Part shown: positions 43,311 to 53,328 of the stretch, one piece after another | Position numbering within the stretch: the stretch's first letter is position 1 | How the letters are laid out: the number at the start of each line of letters is the position of its first letter | NCBI RefSeq assembly: GCF_000422765.1 | Contig: NZ_AUGR01000001.1 | Coordinates: 62,001-126,000, forward strand | Reading direction: 5' to 3' | DNA: 64,000 nucleotides | From: Neptunomonas japonica DSM 18939 | Lineage (GTDB): Bacteria; Pseudomonadota; Gammaproteobacteria; Pseudomonadales; Balneatricaceae | The notes under the pieces: model-generated | Databases searched by the model: none | What the model saw: the letters and a program-made list of their open reading frames with translations, nothing else | Told to the model about the DNA's origin: nothing | Position numbers and translations under genes: made by a program

Positions 43311-43346
43311 TGGCTTAAGGCCAGTAGTAAATTATGTTTTAAATGT

Positions 43347-43397
43347 AAAAAGCCACTTCCAGTTACTGCTAATAAGTAACCCAGAAGTAGCTTTTTT
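43347..43397. terminator. Bidirectional terminator between the unknown gene and glcB
   Basis: An imperfect long stem: AAAAAGC...ACTTC and AGTTACT on the left pair with AGTAAC and GAAGT...GCTTTTTT on the right. A and T runs lie at both ends between convergent genes. Confidence 0.75.
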
Positions 43398-43411
43398 GTA
43401 ACTGAAAATAG

Positions 43412-45592
43412 CTATGCGTTCAGCTTTGCTTTAATTTCTAAACGACGGCGATGCAATACAGGCTCTGTATACCCGCTTGGTTGAGCGCACCCTTCGAATA
43501 CCAATTCACACGCTGCTGCAAAAGCAATGCTGTTATCAAAATCAGCGGCCATCGCATCATAAGTAGGATCGCTAGCATTTTGCCCATCGACAATAGTGGC
43601 CATACGTTTTAGCGTTTCCAAAACTTGCTCTTTAGAGCAGATACCATGGTGCAGCCAGTTAGCAATGTGCTGGCTAGAAATACGCAATGTAGCGCGATCT
43701 TCCATTAGGCCTACATTGTTAATATCTGGCACTTTCGAGCACCCTACGCCTTGGTCAACCCAACGAACAACATAGCCAAGTAGCCCTTGTGCATTGTTGT
43801 CTAGTTCTTGCTGAATCTCTTCGCCAGACCAGTTTGGGGTTGCTTCAACGGGGATACTCAAAATGTCATCAAGGTTGGCACGAGTGCGCTGCTTAAGCTC
43901 CGCTTGGCGAGCGAATACGTCAACCTCGTGATAGTGTATCGCGTGTAAGGTCGCAGCCGTTGGTGATGGAACCCATGCGGTGTTAGCGCCAGACATTGGA
44001 TGGCCTATTTTAACCTGTAACATGTTAGCCATTTGATCAGGAATAGCCCACATGCCTTTACCAATCTGAGCACGACCACTTAGACCACACATTAGGCCGT
44101 TATCAACGTTCCAATCTTCGTATGCACTGATCCATTTAGACGCTTTCATCTCGCCTTTGCGGACCATTGGACCTGCTTCCATTGATGTATGGATTTCGTC
44201 TCCAGTACGGTCAAGGAAGCCTGTGTTGATGAACACTACGCGCTCTTTTGCAGCACGAATGCATTCTTTTAGGTTAACTGTCGTACGGCGCTCTTCATCC
44301 ATGATACCCATTTTCAGAGTATAGCGAGCCAGACCTAGTGCATCTTCAACACGGCCAAACAGTTCATTTGAGAAGGCAACTTCTTCAGGGCCATGCATCT
44401 TAGGTTTAACGATATACATCGAACCTGTTGTAGTATTTCTATACTTGCCGAGTTCTTTGACATCGTGTACCGAGATGAGCGAGGTAACCATCGCATCCAG
44501 AATCCCTTCAGGTACTTCATTGCCGTCTTTATCAATAATGGCACTGTTAGTCATTAGGTGACCAACATTTCGTACAAACATTAGGCTACGGCCTTTGAGC
44601 GCAATTGAGCCGCCATTGACCGAAGTGTATTCACGATCAGCGTTCATAGATCGAGTGAAGGTTTTTCCGCCTTTAGAAACCTCTTCTGTCAGGTCTCCTT
44701 TCATTAGGCCTAGCCAGTTTCGATAGATAACTACTTTGTCTTCGCTATCAACCGCCGCAACCGAATCTTCGCAATCCATGATGGCAGTGAGTGCTGATTC
44801 CATAACAATATCTTTGATGCCAGCAGCGTCGTCTTTACCTATCTGGCTGTTACGGTCAATTTGGACTTCAAGGTGTAGGCCGTTGTTTTTAAGTAATATG
44901 CTCGTAGGCGAGCCGGGGTCACCCAAATAACCTATTAGCTTTTCTGGTTGTGCTAATGAAGCTTCTGTACCGTCGCGTAATACAATGACGAGCTGGCCGT
45001 TTTGTACGCTATAACCTGCAGAGTCTTTATGTGACCCGGTTTCTAATGGCACGGCTTCATCAAGGACGACGCGGCGAGCATATGCGATTGTTTTAGCACC
45101 ACGAGCAGGGTTGTAGCTGTTACCAGCTTCAGCTCCGCCTTCATCAGAAATGGCGTCTGTACCGTATAAGCTATCATAGAGGCTACCCCAGCGAGCGTTA
45201 GCTGCATTCAATGCGAAACGTGCATTCATAACCGGTACTACTAGCTGCGGGCCAGCCATAGTGGCCATTTCTGGATCCACATTGCTGGTTTCGGCGCTAA
45301 AGTCAGCACCTTCTGGAACGAGGTAACCAATAGTTTTTAGGAACGTTTTATATTCGCTAAAATTGAAAGGCTGACCTTTACGGCTTATATGCCATTGATC
45401 TATTTGCGTTTGAAAGTCATCACGCTTTGCCAATAACTCTCGGTTACGAGGGGCTAGATCATGAATGACAGCGTCCATAGCAGACCAAAACTGATCATTA
45501 CTGATGCCGGTGCCTGGTAGCGCTTCGTTATTAATAAATTTATAAAGACCTTCAGCAACCTGTAGGCCGCCAGTCTGTACCCTTTGACTCAT
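43412..45592 (-). CDS. glcB: Malate synthase G
   Basis: This 726-residue enzyme condenses glyoxylate and acetyl-CoA to malate, as in growth on acetate, fatty acids or glycolate. It is the long monomeric G form. Visible are [62 protein letters not shown] and [21 protein letters not shown] ([16 protein letters not shown] core), which carry the magnesium and glyoxylate residues. No isocitrate lyase or glycolate oxidase gene is adjacent. A perfect 8-bp inverted repeat lies about 70 bp upstream. Confidence 0.97.
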   Translation of the reverse strand: MSQRVQTGGLQVAEGLYKFINNEALPGTGISNDQFWSAMDAVIHDLAPRNRELLAKRDDFQTQIDQWHISRKGQPFNFSEYKTFLKTIGYLVPEGADFSAETSNVDPEMATMAGPQLVVPVMNARFALNAANARWGSLYDSLYGTDAISDEGGAEAGNSYNPARGAKTIAYARRVVLDEAVPLETGSHKDSAGYSVQNGQLVIVLRDGTEASLAQPEKLIGYLGDPGSPTSILLKNNGLHLEVQIDRNSQIGKDDAAGIKDIVMESALTAIMDCEDSVAAVDSEDKVVIYRNWLGLMKGDLTEEVSKGGKTFTRSMNADREYTSVNGGSIALKGRSLMFVRNVGHLMTNSAIIDKDGNEVPEGILDAMVTSLISVHDVKELGKYRNTTTGSMYIVKPKMHGPEEVAFSNELFGRVEDALGLARYTLKMGIMDEERRTTVNLKECIRAAKERVVFINTGFLDRTGDEIHTSMEAGPMVRKGEMKASKWISAYEDWNVDNGLMCGLSGRAQIGKGMWAIPDQMANMLQVKIGHPMSGANTAWVPSPTAATLHAIHYHEVDVFARQAELKQRTRANLDDILSIPVEATPNWSGEEIQQELDNNAQGLLGYVVRWVDQGVGCSKVPDINNVGLMEDRATLRISSQHIANWLHHGICSKEQVLETLKRMATIVDGQNASDPTYDAMAADFDNSIAFAAACELVFEGCAQPSGYTEPVLHRRRLEIKAKLNA

Positions 45593-45660
45593 AGTAGTAA
45601 TGCCTCATTGTATATGGCCCGGTTCGGTGCGAGGCAACCATGACCGGTCGTTATAAAATA

Positions 45661-45688
45661 TGCACAATATTTAGACAATAATTGTGCA
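45661..45688. promoter_or_regulatory. TGCACAAT-N12-ATTGTGCA dyad upstream of glcB
   Basis: Two perfect 8-bp arms with a 12-bp spacer lie 69-96 bp upstream of the malate synthase start. Position and symmetry suggest an operator for glyoxylate-cycle control. The regulator is unknown. Confidence 0.5.
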
Positions 45689-45763
45689 ATGCAAAAATAC
45701 ATCAAAAATAGCTGCTTTGTCGCCCCTGGTACGCCTAAAGTATGATATTGCGGGTCACAAGAA

Positions 45764-46177
45764 TTAGTTTTCGATTTGGGCGCGAATTTCAGTGGGTAAG
45801 GGCACAGATTTCCCACTGTGATGATCCATCCAGACAACTTTGGCATAGCCGTTACCGACAGCTTGGCTGGTATCACTGGTGCTGTAAATATCATAGAGGG
45901 TCATAAAGCTAGAGCGCCCCGGCTCACTGACATAACAATCTATGCGTAATGTAGCTGGATAAACGACTGGGCGCATAAAAGTGCAACCTACATTAATAAC
46001 AACCGGGTCAATGCCGTTGCCATCCATTGCAGCGCCCATTTTAGCGAGCAGCTGCACACGAGCTTCTTCAAGGTAGCGTATGTACATAGCGTTATTGACG
46101 TGACCATAAGCGTCCATGTCTCCCCAACGGACAGCTATTTCGCAGCTATAAATCAGTTTTCTATTATCTGTGCTCAT
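45764..46177 (-). CDS. Acyl-CoA thioesterase, YbgC/4-hydroxybenzoyl-CoA thioesterase family
   Basis: This 137-residue hotdog-fold protein has VRWGDMDAYGHVNNAMYIRYLEEAR (RWGDMDAYGHVNNAMYIRY core), where the Asp and the HVNN segment form the active site, and NVGCTFMRPVVYPATLRID. It should hydrolyse an acyl-CoA or aryl-CoA; the physiological substrate is not clear. The longest open frame begins at 46318, but the ATG at 46177 gives the normal family length. It lies between the MscK-type channel gene and glcB on the same strand. Confidence 0.88.
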   Translation of the reverse strand: MSTDNRKLIYSCEIAVRWGDMDAYGHVNNAMYIRYLEEARVQLLAKMGAAMDGNGIDPVVINVGCTFMRPVVYPATLRIDCYVSEPGRSSFMTLYDIYSTSDTSQAVGNGYAKVVWMDHHSGKSVPLPTEIRAQIEN

Positions 46178-46268
46178 TAAGATTATCTGCCAGTTATTGT
46201 TCTTATTTAGAAGAAATTTCTGGCTCATAAGATAAGTGAAAACACTTATTATGTGAAGCGCTAGGCTT

Positions 46269-49200
46269 TTAAGTTTTTTTACTTCTATGTAAATGAACAT
46301 CCAGTTGAGGGAAAGCAATTTCTATATTGTGTTTCTTAAAGCTTTCATCAATGACTTGGTTTATTTCATGTGTTACTGGGAGCCTATCTGCCATGGTGCT
46401 TACAAATAACCTCAATTCTAAATCGAGTGTGCTGGCACCAAAAGCAGTGAAGTAGGCATTAGGTTCAGGGTCTTTCAGAACTTGAGGGTGTCGGGTGGCA
46501 GCATCGAGTAAAAGCTTATGAGCAAGCTTTGTATCTGATCCATAAGCAACACCCACATTGATAACAATTCGGGTAATAGGGTCGGTCAGAGACCAGTTTA
46601 TAAGTTGGTCGGTGACAAAGTTTTTATTAGGAATAATAACTTCTTTACGGTCCCAGTCGGCGATTGTTGTCGCTCGGATTTGAATGCGTGTAACGGTACC
46701 GGTAAAGCCGCCAATGGTGATGGTATCGCCAATACGGATGGGCTTTTCAAAAAGAATAATAAGGCCTGAAACGAAGTTGGCAACGATTTCTTGTAAACCA
46801 AACCCTAGACCGACACCCATGGCTGCAATTAACCATTGTAACTTTGACCAGTCCAGCCCTAGCTGAGAGGTCCCTGTTAATATACTGACCACTATTAAAA
46901 TGTATTTAGTAATGGTGGTTACAGCGTAAGTAGTACCCGGTGATAAATCTAAATGACGTAACACCAGTAGTTCTAATAGCCCGGGTAGGTTGTAGGCTGC
47001 CAGTATGCACAAGGTAATAAGAGCAACACTGAATAAGACATTTTTTAACGTGATCGACTCAGGAATAATCCCTGTTGCCGTTGTAACCTCGTTACTCCAT
47101 AGCACCACATTATCGAGAATGTCTAATGTAGGCAGGGCGTTTCTCAAGAGAGACCAGAGTAGGGTGACAAATACAATGATTGTCATCGTTTTAAGTAACG
47201 TACGTGCTTGATCAGAGATGGATTGTAGGTCGATATAGTTCTCCTCTAAAGGAGGGACTTCTTCATTCTTTTCTCGTGCTTCTAAGATTTCGTTACGACG
47301 AGCTCTGGCTCTATCAAATGCTAAGTGTCTTTCTTCAATTAATAACCAACGATTACCCAGCTTGAAAAAGAGGAAGGTGGCATAAAAAATCCCCGTAAGC
47401 ACCAGTAATATCAGCATTATTATTGAGCCAGTGAATACATAGCCGAACAACGCCGCGCCAATAATTCCTAAGTGGATCCCGACTAACCCTGTGAGCCATA
47501 ATTGCGAGCGTTGCCACCAATGTGTGCTATTAGTGGTTTGGTCAATTTGTGGCGATACTTTGCGAAGAGCTGCCCAAAAAATGGTGACTAAGATAGCTAA
47601 AGAAAGGAAAACTAAGCGGCCAATTCCTGACCGAAGTTCATTAGAGCCTGATTGATCGATTAGCATTAATAAAACAATTAAAGGCATGCCCAACCAATAA
47701 AGCGGGTGTATCAGCTTGTGGAGAGTGATACAGAGCTTTTGCGGAACAGAAAAGTGTCCTTGGAGTAGTCCACTTGGTTTGAGTGCCCACGTTTGTAGTG
47801 TCAGGTACGCCCAAGATAAAGCCGCTATGGTATAGCCAATAAGATGAAATGACTCAAGATTCCATGCATCAATATTTAGCATGTTACGTGTTAATAGTAG
47901 TACCGCAGCAGGTACCGGAAGCGTGATAATGAGTGGCATCCAAAATAAGCTAAACGTGTGACTAAAGCGGTCACGAACAACGTTGCCAACTTGCTGAATC
48001 CAGATTTCAGAATGTTTATTATAATGCCGATAAATGACCACTGAGAGCAAAGATAGAAGCGCTAAAAGAACAATTTTAGGAGCCCAGTGCTTGATAGGCT
48101 GCCATAAAGAGGTATTCGGAATAGGGGTTACTAATTCAAAGAAAAGGTTAACTCCCTGAGCAATCTCCATTAGCCAATTATTGGATACGGGGAGGATACT
48201 GGGTATCCAGAGAAGGTGTTGTGATATTAACTCTCGTCCTAGGTTTATCTGTTTGTTCACTTGCTCTTGAATTGAAAGCAGTTGTGACAGCTCGTTAATT
48301 CCCTGGTTACTGGCTTCTCTGATACGAGTTGATAGGTTGCGCTTGTCTTCTAGTAGTTGGTGTAGCTGAGTGCTCTCTTTTTTGTTTAAGGCAAGTGTTT
48401 GAGTCTCTTCTTTCGAGTCGATATTAAAGAGTGAGCGCGTTACTTCTAGGTTAAGAAGACGTAATCTATTGATGCTCTCGCGTGTTTTGTTTGTGGACGT
48501 TGGCTGGGATAAGCGTCGTGTGTATTTACGTAGTTCAACACCTAAAGGTTGTGTACTGAGTTCTAACTGCTGCTGAACAGCTAGGTAGCTTTGGCTAACC
48601 ATCGTTAATTGTGAGTCTAATAAGCGGCGCCGTTTTAACGTTGTTTCATTGGAGGCGAGTGTTGATCTTAACTTTTCGCTCAATGAGTGGTTTTCAACTA
48701 TTTGTGCACTAATCATCGGGTGCTGGGCAGTGTTTTCTTTATCAATGCCTAGTGTTTGTAGTGTCTGTTCTGTTTCAATACGGCGTTTGGACTGCAGCGT
48801 ATCCTGTAAAGTATTGATGACATCTTGACTGTGCTTTAAGTCTCTGTTGATTTTTTCAAGGCTCAAACGGTTGAGATCGTTTTGTCCAGGTAAGCTAAGG
48901 ACTTCTAGCTCCAGTGCTTGATTCTTTGCTGCTCTTAAGGAAAATTGTGCGTCATTCCATTCGTTATTATCTTGGCTGTCATGGTTAAGGGTTGACTGCT
49001 TAAGCTGTACTAGCTGCTCACGTAAAAATATTAGTTTTTGGTCACTCTGATTAATCTGTTGTTGCAGGTGCTCCCGGCTTTTTTCAAACTCGAGCAAAGA
49101 GGCCTTCTCAAGTGTGAGTGATTGTTCTAGCTCAGGTACCGTTTTTTTTGCGAGAGATTTAAGCTTACTGTCATTGGTTTTCTCTTGAAGTGTTTTCTGT

Positions 49201-49466
49201 AAGCTTTTAATTGCATCAGGCTGTCTTTCAAGCATTGCTCTAAGTTGAAGAGAGGTTTGCTCTAGTTGAACAGCTTCTTGGTAAGCTGAGAGAATCTGTT
49301 GATACGTGTCTTTTTGTAGTTGAATAACTGGGTTGTTTTCATCAATGGTTAGCTGTTCTAGTTTTTGCTGGTACAGGCTGGCTGACTCTTGATTAGAGGC
49401 AAAGGCAAGAAAGCTGATACAGAGGGCAAAGCAGAGAAATATCCAACGACTAATAAAAGTGGTCAT
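46269..49466 (-). CDS. Large mechanosensitive channel, MscK/MscM type
   Basis: This 1065-residue protein starts with a signal peptide (cleavage near residue 23), followed by a long periplasmic coiled-coil region rich in Glu, Gln and Lys to about residue 420. About 11 membrane helices and a C-terminal MscS core follow: GLGFGLQEIVANFVSGLIIL is the pore-lining and membrane-exit part, then FEKPIRIGDTITIGG and the cytoplasmic beta domain. It should open on membrane tension during osmotic downshock. Length and layout match E. coli MscK (1120) and YjeP/MscM (1107), which cannot be told apart here. Confidence 0.93.
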   Translation of the reverse strand: MTTFISRWIFLCFALCISFLAFASNQESASLYQQKLEQLTIDENNPVIQLQKDTYQQILSAYQEAVQLEQTSLQLRAMLERQPDAIKSLQKTLQEKTNDSKLKSLAKKTVPELEQSLTLEKASLLEFEKSREHLQQQINQSDQKLIFLREQLVQLKQSTLNHDSQDNNEWNDAQFSLRAAKNQALELEVLSLPGQNDLNRLSLEKINRDLKHSQDVINTLQDTLQSKRRIETEQTLQTLGIDKENTAQHPMISAQIVENHSLSEKLRSTLASNETTLKRRRLLDSQLTMVSQSYLAVQQQLELSTQPLGVELRKYTRRLSQPTSTNKTRESINRLRLLNLEVTRSLFNIDSKEETQTLALNKKESTQLHQLLEDKRNLSTRIREASNQGINELSQLLSIQEQVNKQINLGRELISQHLLWIPSILPVSNNWLMEIAQGVNLFFELVTPIPNTSLWQPIKHWAPKIVLLALLSLLSVVIYRHYNKHSEIWIQQVGNVVRDRFSHTFSLFWMPLIITLPVPAAVLLLTRNMLNIDAWNLESFHLIGYTIAALSWAYLTLQTWALKPSGLLQGHFSVPQKLCITLHKLIHPLYWLGMPLIVLLMLIDQSGSNELRSGIGRLVFLSLAILVTIFWAALRKVSPQIDQTTNSTHWWQRSQLWLTGLVGIHLGIIGAALFGYVFTGSIIMLILLVLTGIFYATFLFFKLGNRWLLIEERHLAFDRARARRNEILEAREKNEEVPPLEENYIDLQSISDQARTLLKTMTIIVFVTLLWSLLRNALPTLDILDNVVLWSNEVTTATGIIPESITLKNVLFSVALITLCILAAYNLPGLLELLVLRHLDLSPGTTYAVTTITKYILIVVSILTGTSQLGLDWSKLQWLIAAMGVGLGFGLQEIVANFVSGLIILFEKPIRIGDTITIGGFTGTVTRIQIRATTIADWDRKEVIIPNKNFVTDQLINWSLTDPITRIVINVGVAYGSDTKLAHKLLLDAATRHPQVLKDPEPNAYFTAFGASTLDLELRLFVSTMADRLPVTHEINQVIDESFKKHNIEIAFPQLDVHLHRSKKT

Positions 49467-49542
49467 ACAGCCTCAGAAAATTGATAAGACATTGATGATG
49501 GATTATAAACAATAGTTATACAGACTTATTATTTTGGAAATA

Positions 49543-50514
49543 GTGCCATTGTACAAGAGTAGCATTACGCAAAACTTAGATGTTGCAGCGCTTCGCCAAT
49601 CATTATCAGACTATCAGCACGCTGAGATATTCCAGCCCAGTGAATCATGGCTATCTTATCTGAAAATGTACCAGCTTGCGTCATTACAGGAGCAATATCG
49701 GCTGCGGGTAGGTGTCGTGTCGTGTGATGCTTACGATTTAGTCGTGCAACATTATATGCAAGCTGGCGCTAGTCGCGGCACAGTCGTTTTGGTACATGGT
49801 TATATGGACCATGTTGGCTTATATAGCCAATTAATAAGTGAGGTGTTAGGGCAGGGGTGGGATGTTCTTTGCTACGACTTGCCAGGTCATGGTCTCTCTA
49901 GCGGTGATAGTTATGCGATTGATCACTTTTCACGTTACGCAGAGCAATTAGAGAAAATTTTACAGCAAGGTGTATGTGAAAAGCCTTGCGTAATGCTAGG
50001 ACAAAGTACCGGCGGGGCTATCGTTCTTGCACATCAAAAGTTATTTGCGAGTGAGCAAACAACTGACCCTATAGCGCAACGCATTTTACTAGCACCACTT
50101 ATTAGACCTACTCAGTATCATGCTATTTATTGGAAATATGTGGTGTTGCGTTTTTTCTTAAAACGCATCAGACGCTTTTACTCTAATAACTCCCATGATA
50201 AGGACTTCTTGTACTTTATTCGACATCAAGACCCTTTACAAAAGCAGTGGGTGGCGGTTAATTGGGTTGGCGCTATGTTGGAATGGGTAGATTTAATAGA
50301 AGGCGGGCAGCCTCAATCAATAGCGATAACCTTGATACAAGGAACGGATGATGGCACAGTCGATTGGCAGCATAATCTACCTGTGTTGCAACGACTGTTT
50401 CCTAGTATAGATGTGAAGTTAGTTGAAGAAGGACGACACCATTTGGTGAATGAAGGGTTGCCGTGGCGGCAGCAAGTGTTTGATAAAATCCGTGAAGTGT
50501 TAATGCGCTTATGA
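49543..50514 (+). CDS. Alpha/beta hydrolase, lysophospholipase/monoacylglycerol lipase-like
   Basis: This 323-residue serine hydrolase has VLVHGYMDHVGLYSQL (oxyanion region), CYDLPGHGLSSGD, the nucleophile elbow MLGQSTGGAIVL with the Ser, an Asp in TLIQGTDDGTVDW and a His in EEGRHHLVNE. The layout matches the serine aminopeptidase S33/monoacylglycerol lipase group. No signal peptide is seen. The longest frame starts with TTG at 49534; I prefer GTG at 49543 because GGAA lies before it. It is divergent from the channel gene and is followed by a terminator. Confidence 0.87.
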   Translation: MPLYKSSITQNLDVAALRQSLSDYQHAEIFQPSESWLSYLKMYQLASLQEQYRLRVGVVSCDAYDLVVQHYMQAGASRGTVVLVHGYMDHVGLYSQLISEVLGQGWDVLCYDLPGHGLSSGDSYAIDHFSRYAEQLEKILQQGVCEKPCVMLGQSTGGAIVLAHQKLFASEQTTDPIAQRILLAPLIRPTQYHAIYWKYVVLRFFLKRIRRFYSNNSHDKDFLYFIRHQDPLQKQWVAVNWVGAMLEWVDLIEGGQPQSIAITLIQGTDDGTVDWQHNLPVLQRLFPSIDVKLVEEGRHHLVNEGLPWRQQVFDKIREVLMRL

Positions 50515-50518
50515 CAAT

Positions 50519-50549
50519 AAAAAACAGCTTCAAAAGAAGCTGTTTTTTT
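50519..50549. terminator. Bidirectional terminator between the hydrolase gene and serA
   Basis: AAAAAACAGCTTC pairs with GAAGCTGTTTTTTT around AAAA, with A and T runs on both sides of convergent genes. Confidence 0.92.
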
Positions 50550-50569
50550 ATAGAATCATAGCGCGATGT

Positions 50570-51802
50570 TTAGAACAAACGACGGCAGCGAATGGTCCCT
50601 TCAATCTCAAGCAGCTTTTGTAATGCCACAACTGAACAGTCGGCATCAACATCAATAACTACGTAGCCAACTTTATCGTTGGTTTGTAGGTACTGACCAG
50701 AGATGTTGATGTTGTTTTCAGAAAGAATGCTGTTGATGTTAGATAGTACGCCCGGCACATTGCGGTGAACGTGCAATAACCGGTGAACATCTGGATGCTC
50801 TGGCAGTGCTACTTCAGGGAAGTTAACAGACGTAATAGAAGAGCCGTTATCACTGTACTTCACAAGTTTTTCAGCGACTTCGTAGCCGATATTTTCCTGT
50901 GCTTCCATCGTAGAACCACCGACGTGAGGTGTCAGGATTACATTATCAAATTCGCGCAATGGAGAAATAAACTCATCATTGTTTGAGCGAGGCTCTACAG
51001 GGAATACATCAATAGCAGCGCCATGTAGTTTTCCGGCGCTTAGTGCGTCGCATAAATCATCTATGACCACGGTCGTACCGCGAGCAGCATTGATGAAGAT
51101 TGAGCCTTTTTTCATTTGCTCAAATTGTGCAGCACCCATCATATCTTTAGTTGATGCTGTCTCAGGGACATGTAAAGTAATAATGTCACACGTGCGTAGC
51201 AGTTCGTTTAGATCTGCTGTTTGCTTAGCGTTACCCAAGGCCAGTTTATTGACAACGTCATGAAAGTAAACTTCCATGCCTAGGCCTTCTGCTAAAACAC
51301 TCAGCTGAGAACCGATGCTGCCATAACCTACGATACCAAGCTTCTTGCCACGGATTTCGTAAGAGTTAACAGCAGATTTTTGCCAAATACCACGGTGAGC
51401 TTTAGCGCTTTTTTCAGCAACGCCACGAAGCAAGATAATCGCTTCAGCCAGAACTAGCTCTGCAACTGAGCGAGTGTTTGAGTATGGCGCGTTAAATACC
51501 GCAACCCCTTGGCGAGTAGCCGCTTCAAGGTTCACTTGGTTGGTACCAATACAGAAGCAACCAACAGCGACTAGTTTTGGAGCTGCTTCAAATACTTTCT
51601 CAGTGAGCTGTGTGCGCGAGCGCAGGCCGATAAAGTGAACATCCGCTACACGCTCTAATAATTCCTCTTCCGGTAAGGAGCCGGTGTGAAATTCAATGTT
51701 GGTGTAGCCTTGTGAATTAAGCGTGTCGATAGCGGACTGATGTACGCCTTCCAACAACAGAATTTTGATTTTGCTCTTATCAAGGGATGTAACTTTGCTC
51801 AT
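50570..51802 (-). CDS. serA: D-3-phosphoglycerate dehydrogenase
   Basis: This 410-residue NAD-dependent dehydrogenase starts serine synthesis by oxidising 3-phosphoglycerate. It has KKLGIVGYGSIGSQLSVLAEGLG for NAD binding (GIVGYGSIGSQLSVLAEGL core), INAARGTTVVIDDL, LTPHVGGSTMEAQENIG with the catalytic His, and a C-terminal ACT domain (NVPGVLSNINSILSENNINI) that gives serine feedback. Length equals the E. coli form. The ATG at 51802 is preferred to an upstream TTG. Confidence 0.97.
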   Translation of the reverse strand: MSKVTSLDKSKIKILLLEGVHQSAIDTLNSQGYTNIEFHTGSLPEEELLERVADVHFIGLRSRTQLTEKVFEAAPKLVAVGCFCIGTNQVNLEAATRQGVAVFNAPYSNTRSVAELVLAEAIILLRGVAEKSAKAHRGIWQKSAVNSYEIRGKKLGIVGYGSIGSQLSVLAEGLGMEVYFHDVVNKLALGNAKQTADLNELLRTCDIITLHVPETASTKDMMGAAQFEQMKKGSIFINAARGTTVVIDDLCDALSAGKLHGAAIDVFPVEPRSNNDEFISPLREFDNVILTPHVGGSTMEAQENIGYEVAEKLVKYSDNGSSITSVNFPEVALPEHPDVHRLLHVHRNVPGVLSNINSILSENNINISGQYLQTNDKVGYVVIDVDADCSVVALQKLLEIEGTIRCRRLF

Positions 51803-51991
51803 CTTCTGCAACTCTTTTGTAGTGGTCAGAAAAAAAGTCGATTGTCTCGACCGCGTGAAAGCCGGCTATATTACCACACAGACATATGAAATGGATTGCA
51901 TATAAAGAGTGAATTTAAGGAAATATATTCATTTTGAGTTGAGTCAATTTGCTGCACAGGCACAAAACCTGCGCAGCGAAAGCTAATGAGG

Positions 51992-52273
51992 TTAGCTATA
52001 GAAGCATAGGTAGGCGCTGGCTTGTTCAACTTTTAGTTGGAATTTTTGGTGAGCATCGACATTAAATTCCGTACCGGCAGGGTAACTAATATACTCAGTA
52101 GAGCCGGGTAATTTCGCGATTAGTTCACCGCTGACTACTTTCATAAGCTCTTTCTGGCTGGTGCCAAACTCATATTCGCCGGGAGCCATCACACCCGTTG
52201 ATACCTGACCTTCACTGTTTTCAAAACCGATCGATTTTACGTTTCCATCGAAATATTCATTTACGTTCAGCAT
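51992..52273 (-). CDS. ppnP: Pyrimidine/purine nucleoside phosphorylase (DUF1255)
   Basis: This 93-residue cupin-like protein has [37 protein letters not shown] ([17 protein letters not shown] core) and [19 protein letters not shown], the PpnP/YaiE pattern. It phosphorolyses several nucleosides. The ATG at 52273 has GGAGAG upstream; a longer frame overlaps the LysR gene but lacks support. It lies 32 bp after that LysR gene and could be co-transcribed with it. Confidence 0.92.
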   Translation of the reverse strand: MLNVNEYFDGNVKSIGFENSEGQVSTGVMAPGEYEFGTSQKELMKVVSGELIAKLPGSTEYISYPAGTEFNVDAHQKFQLKVEQASAYLCFYS

Positions 52274-52305
52274 AAGGTTCTCTCTCCAATTGTCTAAGCG
52301 CTGCA

Positions 52306-53202
52306 TCATAGAGCCTGATTGGTCTTTTGGCTACTTTGATAGTCCAGCATAAAGCTAACAAATGCCTGATTGGCTTTTGATAGATAGCGGTCTTTATTCC
52401 AAGCGATTGATAGGTCTAACCAGACTGGATGATGAAACGGCAGTGCTATTAGGTCATCATCTTTTTCTATTACCATGCCGAGTAAGGTAGATATGCCAAA
52501 GCCTTGCTTAACAATCGATTTGATTAATGGAATTAGGTTAGTTTCGAAGCCTATATTTGGCTGCGCGCCAATCTGTCCAGCAAGGCGATCGACAATTTTA
52601 CGGTGAAAGTAACCTTCTTTAAACATGACCAGTTCTTCTGAAAAAAAGTCCTCATAAGTGACGGATTGTTGCGTAGCAAAAGCATGATCTTTACCAACAG
52701 TGACAAGCATCTGCTCTTGTAAAAATAGCTCGGTATGTAGTGTGTCAGGTACAAACTCTGAGACGATGACCCCCAAATCTAATTCCCCCTGCTCAACCAT
52801 TTGTTGTAGCTGCCAGGTGCCTCCTTCAATCACTTCGAGATTGAGGTTCGGGTGGAGGTGCTTAAATGCCATCAGAATTGGAGGAAAGTAATAGGAACCA
52901 AGCATGCTGGGAATACCTACGCGTACCCAGCCTTGTGTCAGCCCTTTTAACTCGCGCATCTCTAACTCTGCATCAGAAAAATTTTTCAATATGGTTTTAG
53001 CATGAGTAAGTAAGCACTTACCTTCATCGGTAAGCCTTATTTTGCGATCGCTGCGGTGAAAAAGTTTAATGTCGAGTTCTTGTTCTAATTTTTGAATAGA
53101 CATGCTGATAGCTGGCTGAGCTACATGTAAGCGTTCAGCCGCTCTGGAAAAACTTTGTTGGTTGGCGACTTCGTAAAAATACCGCAGCTGTTTATTATTC
53201 AT
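52306..53202 (-). CDS. LysR family transcriptional regulator
   Basis: This 298-residue regulator has the helix-turn-helix [20 protein letters not shown] then [18 protein letters not shown], and an effector domain with [20 protein letters not shown]. The wording is close to the CynR/CbbR-like group of LysR proteins. It is divergent from an MFS transporter gene across 126 AT-rich bp, the usual sign that it regulates that gene. The inducer is unknown. Confidence 0.9.
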   Translation of the reverse strand: MNNKQLRYFYEVANQQSFSRAAERLHVAQPAISMSIQKLEQELDIKLFHRSDRKIRLTDEGKCLLTHAKTILKNFSDAELEMRELKGLTQGWVRVGIPSMLGSYYFPPILMAFKHLHPNLNLEVIEGGTWQLQQMVEQGELDLGVIVSEFVPDTLHTELFLQEQMLVTVGKDHAFATQQSVTYEDFFSEELVMFKEGYFHRKIVDRLAGQIGAQPNIGFETNLIPLIKSIVKQGFGISTLLGMVIEKDDDLIALPFHHPVWLDLSIAWNKDRYLSKANQAFVSFMLDYQSSQKTNQAL

Positions 53203-53328
53203 ATCAATATTATTTATTATTCATATAAAAATTATATATTTTACTGATTTTTAGGCGTTCCGTATTGTTATTAAGTAACTAGTTTATGTATCACGTTAGA
53301 TGATGTCCGTAGAGGGTTGGAGTAAACA

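Noticed and set aside
51949-51976. Hairpin GCTGCACAGG...CCTGCGCAGC after ppnP as a terminator
   Set aside because: The stem is reasonable apart from a mismatch, but no T run follows on the minus strand, so termination is not supported.
53203-53328. AT-rich near-palindromes between the lysR gene and the MFS gene as a defined operator
   Set aside because: The stretch is so AT-rich that partial symmetry is expected by chance, and I found no exact dyad of useful length.
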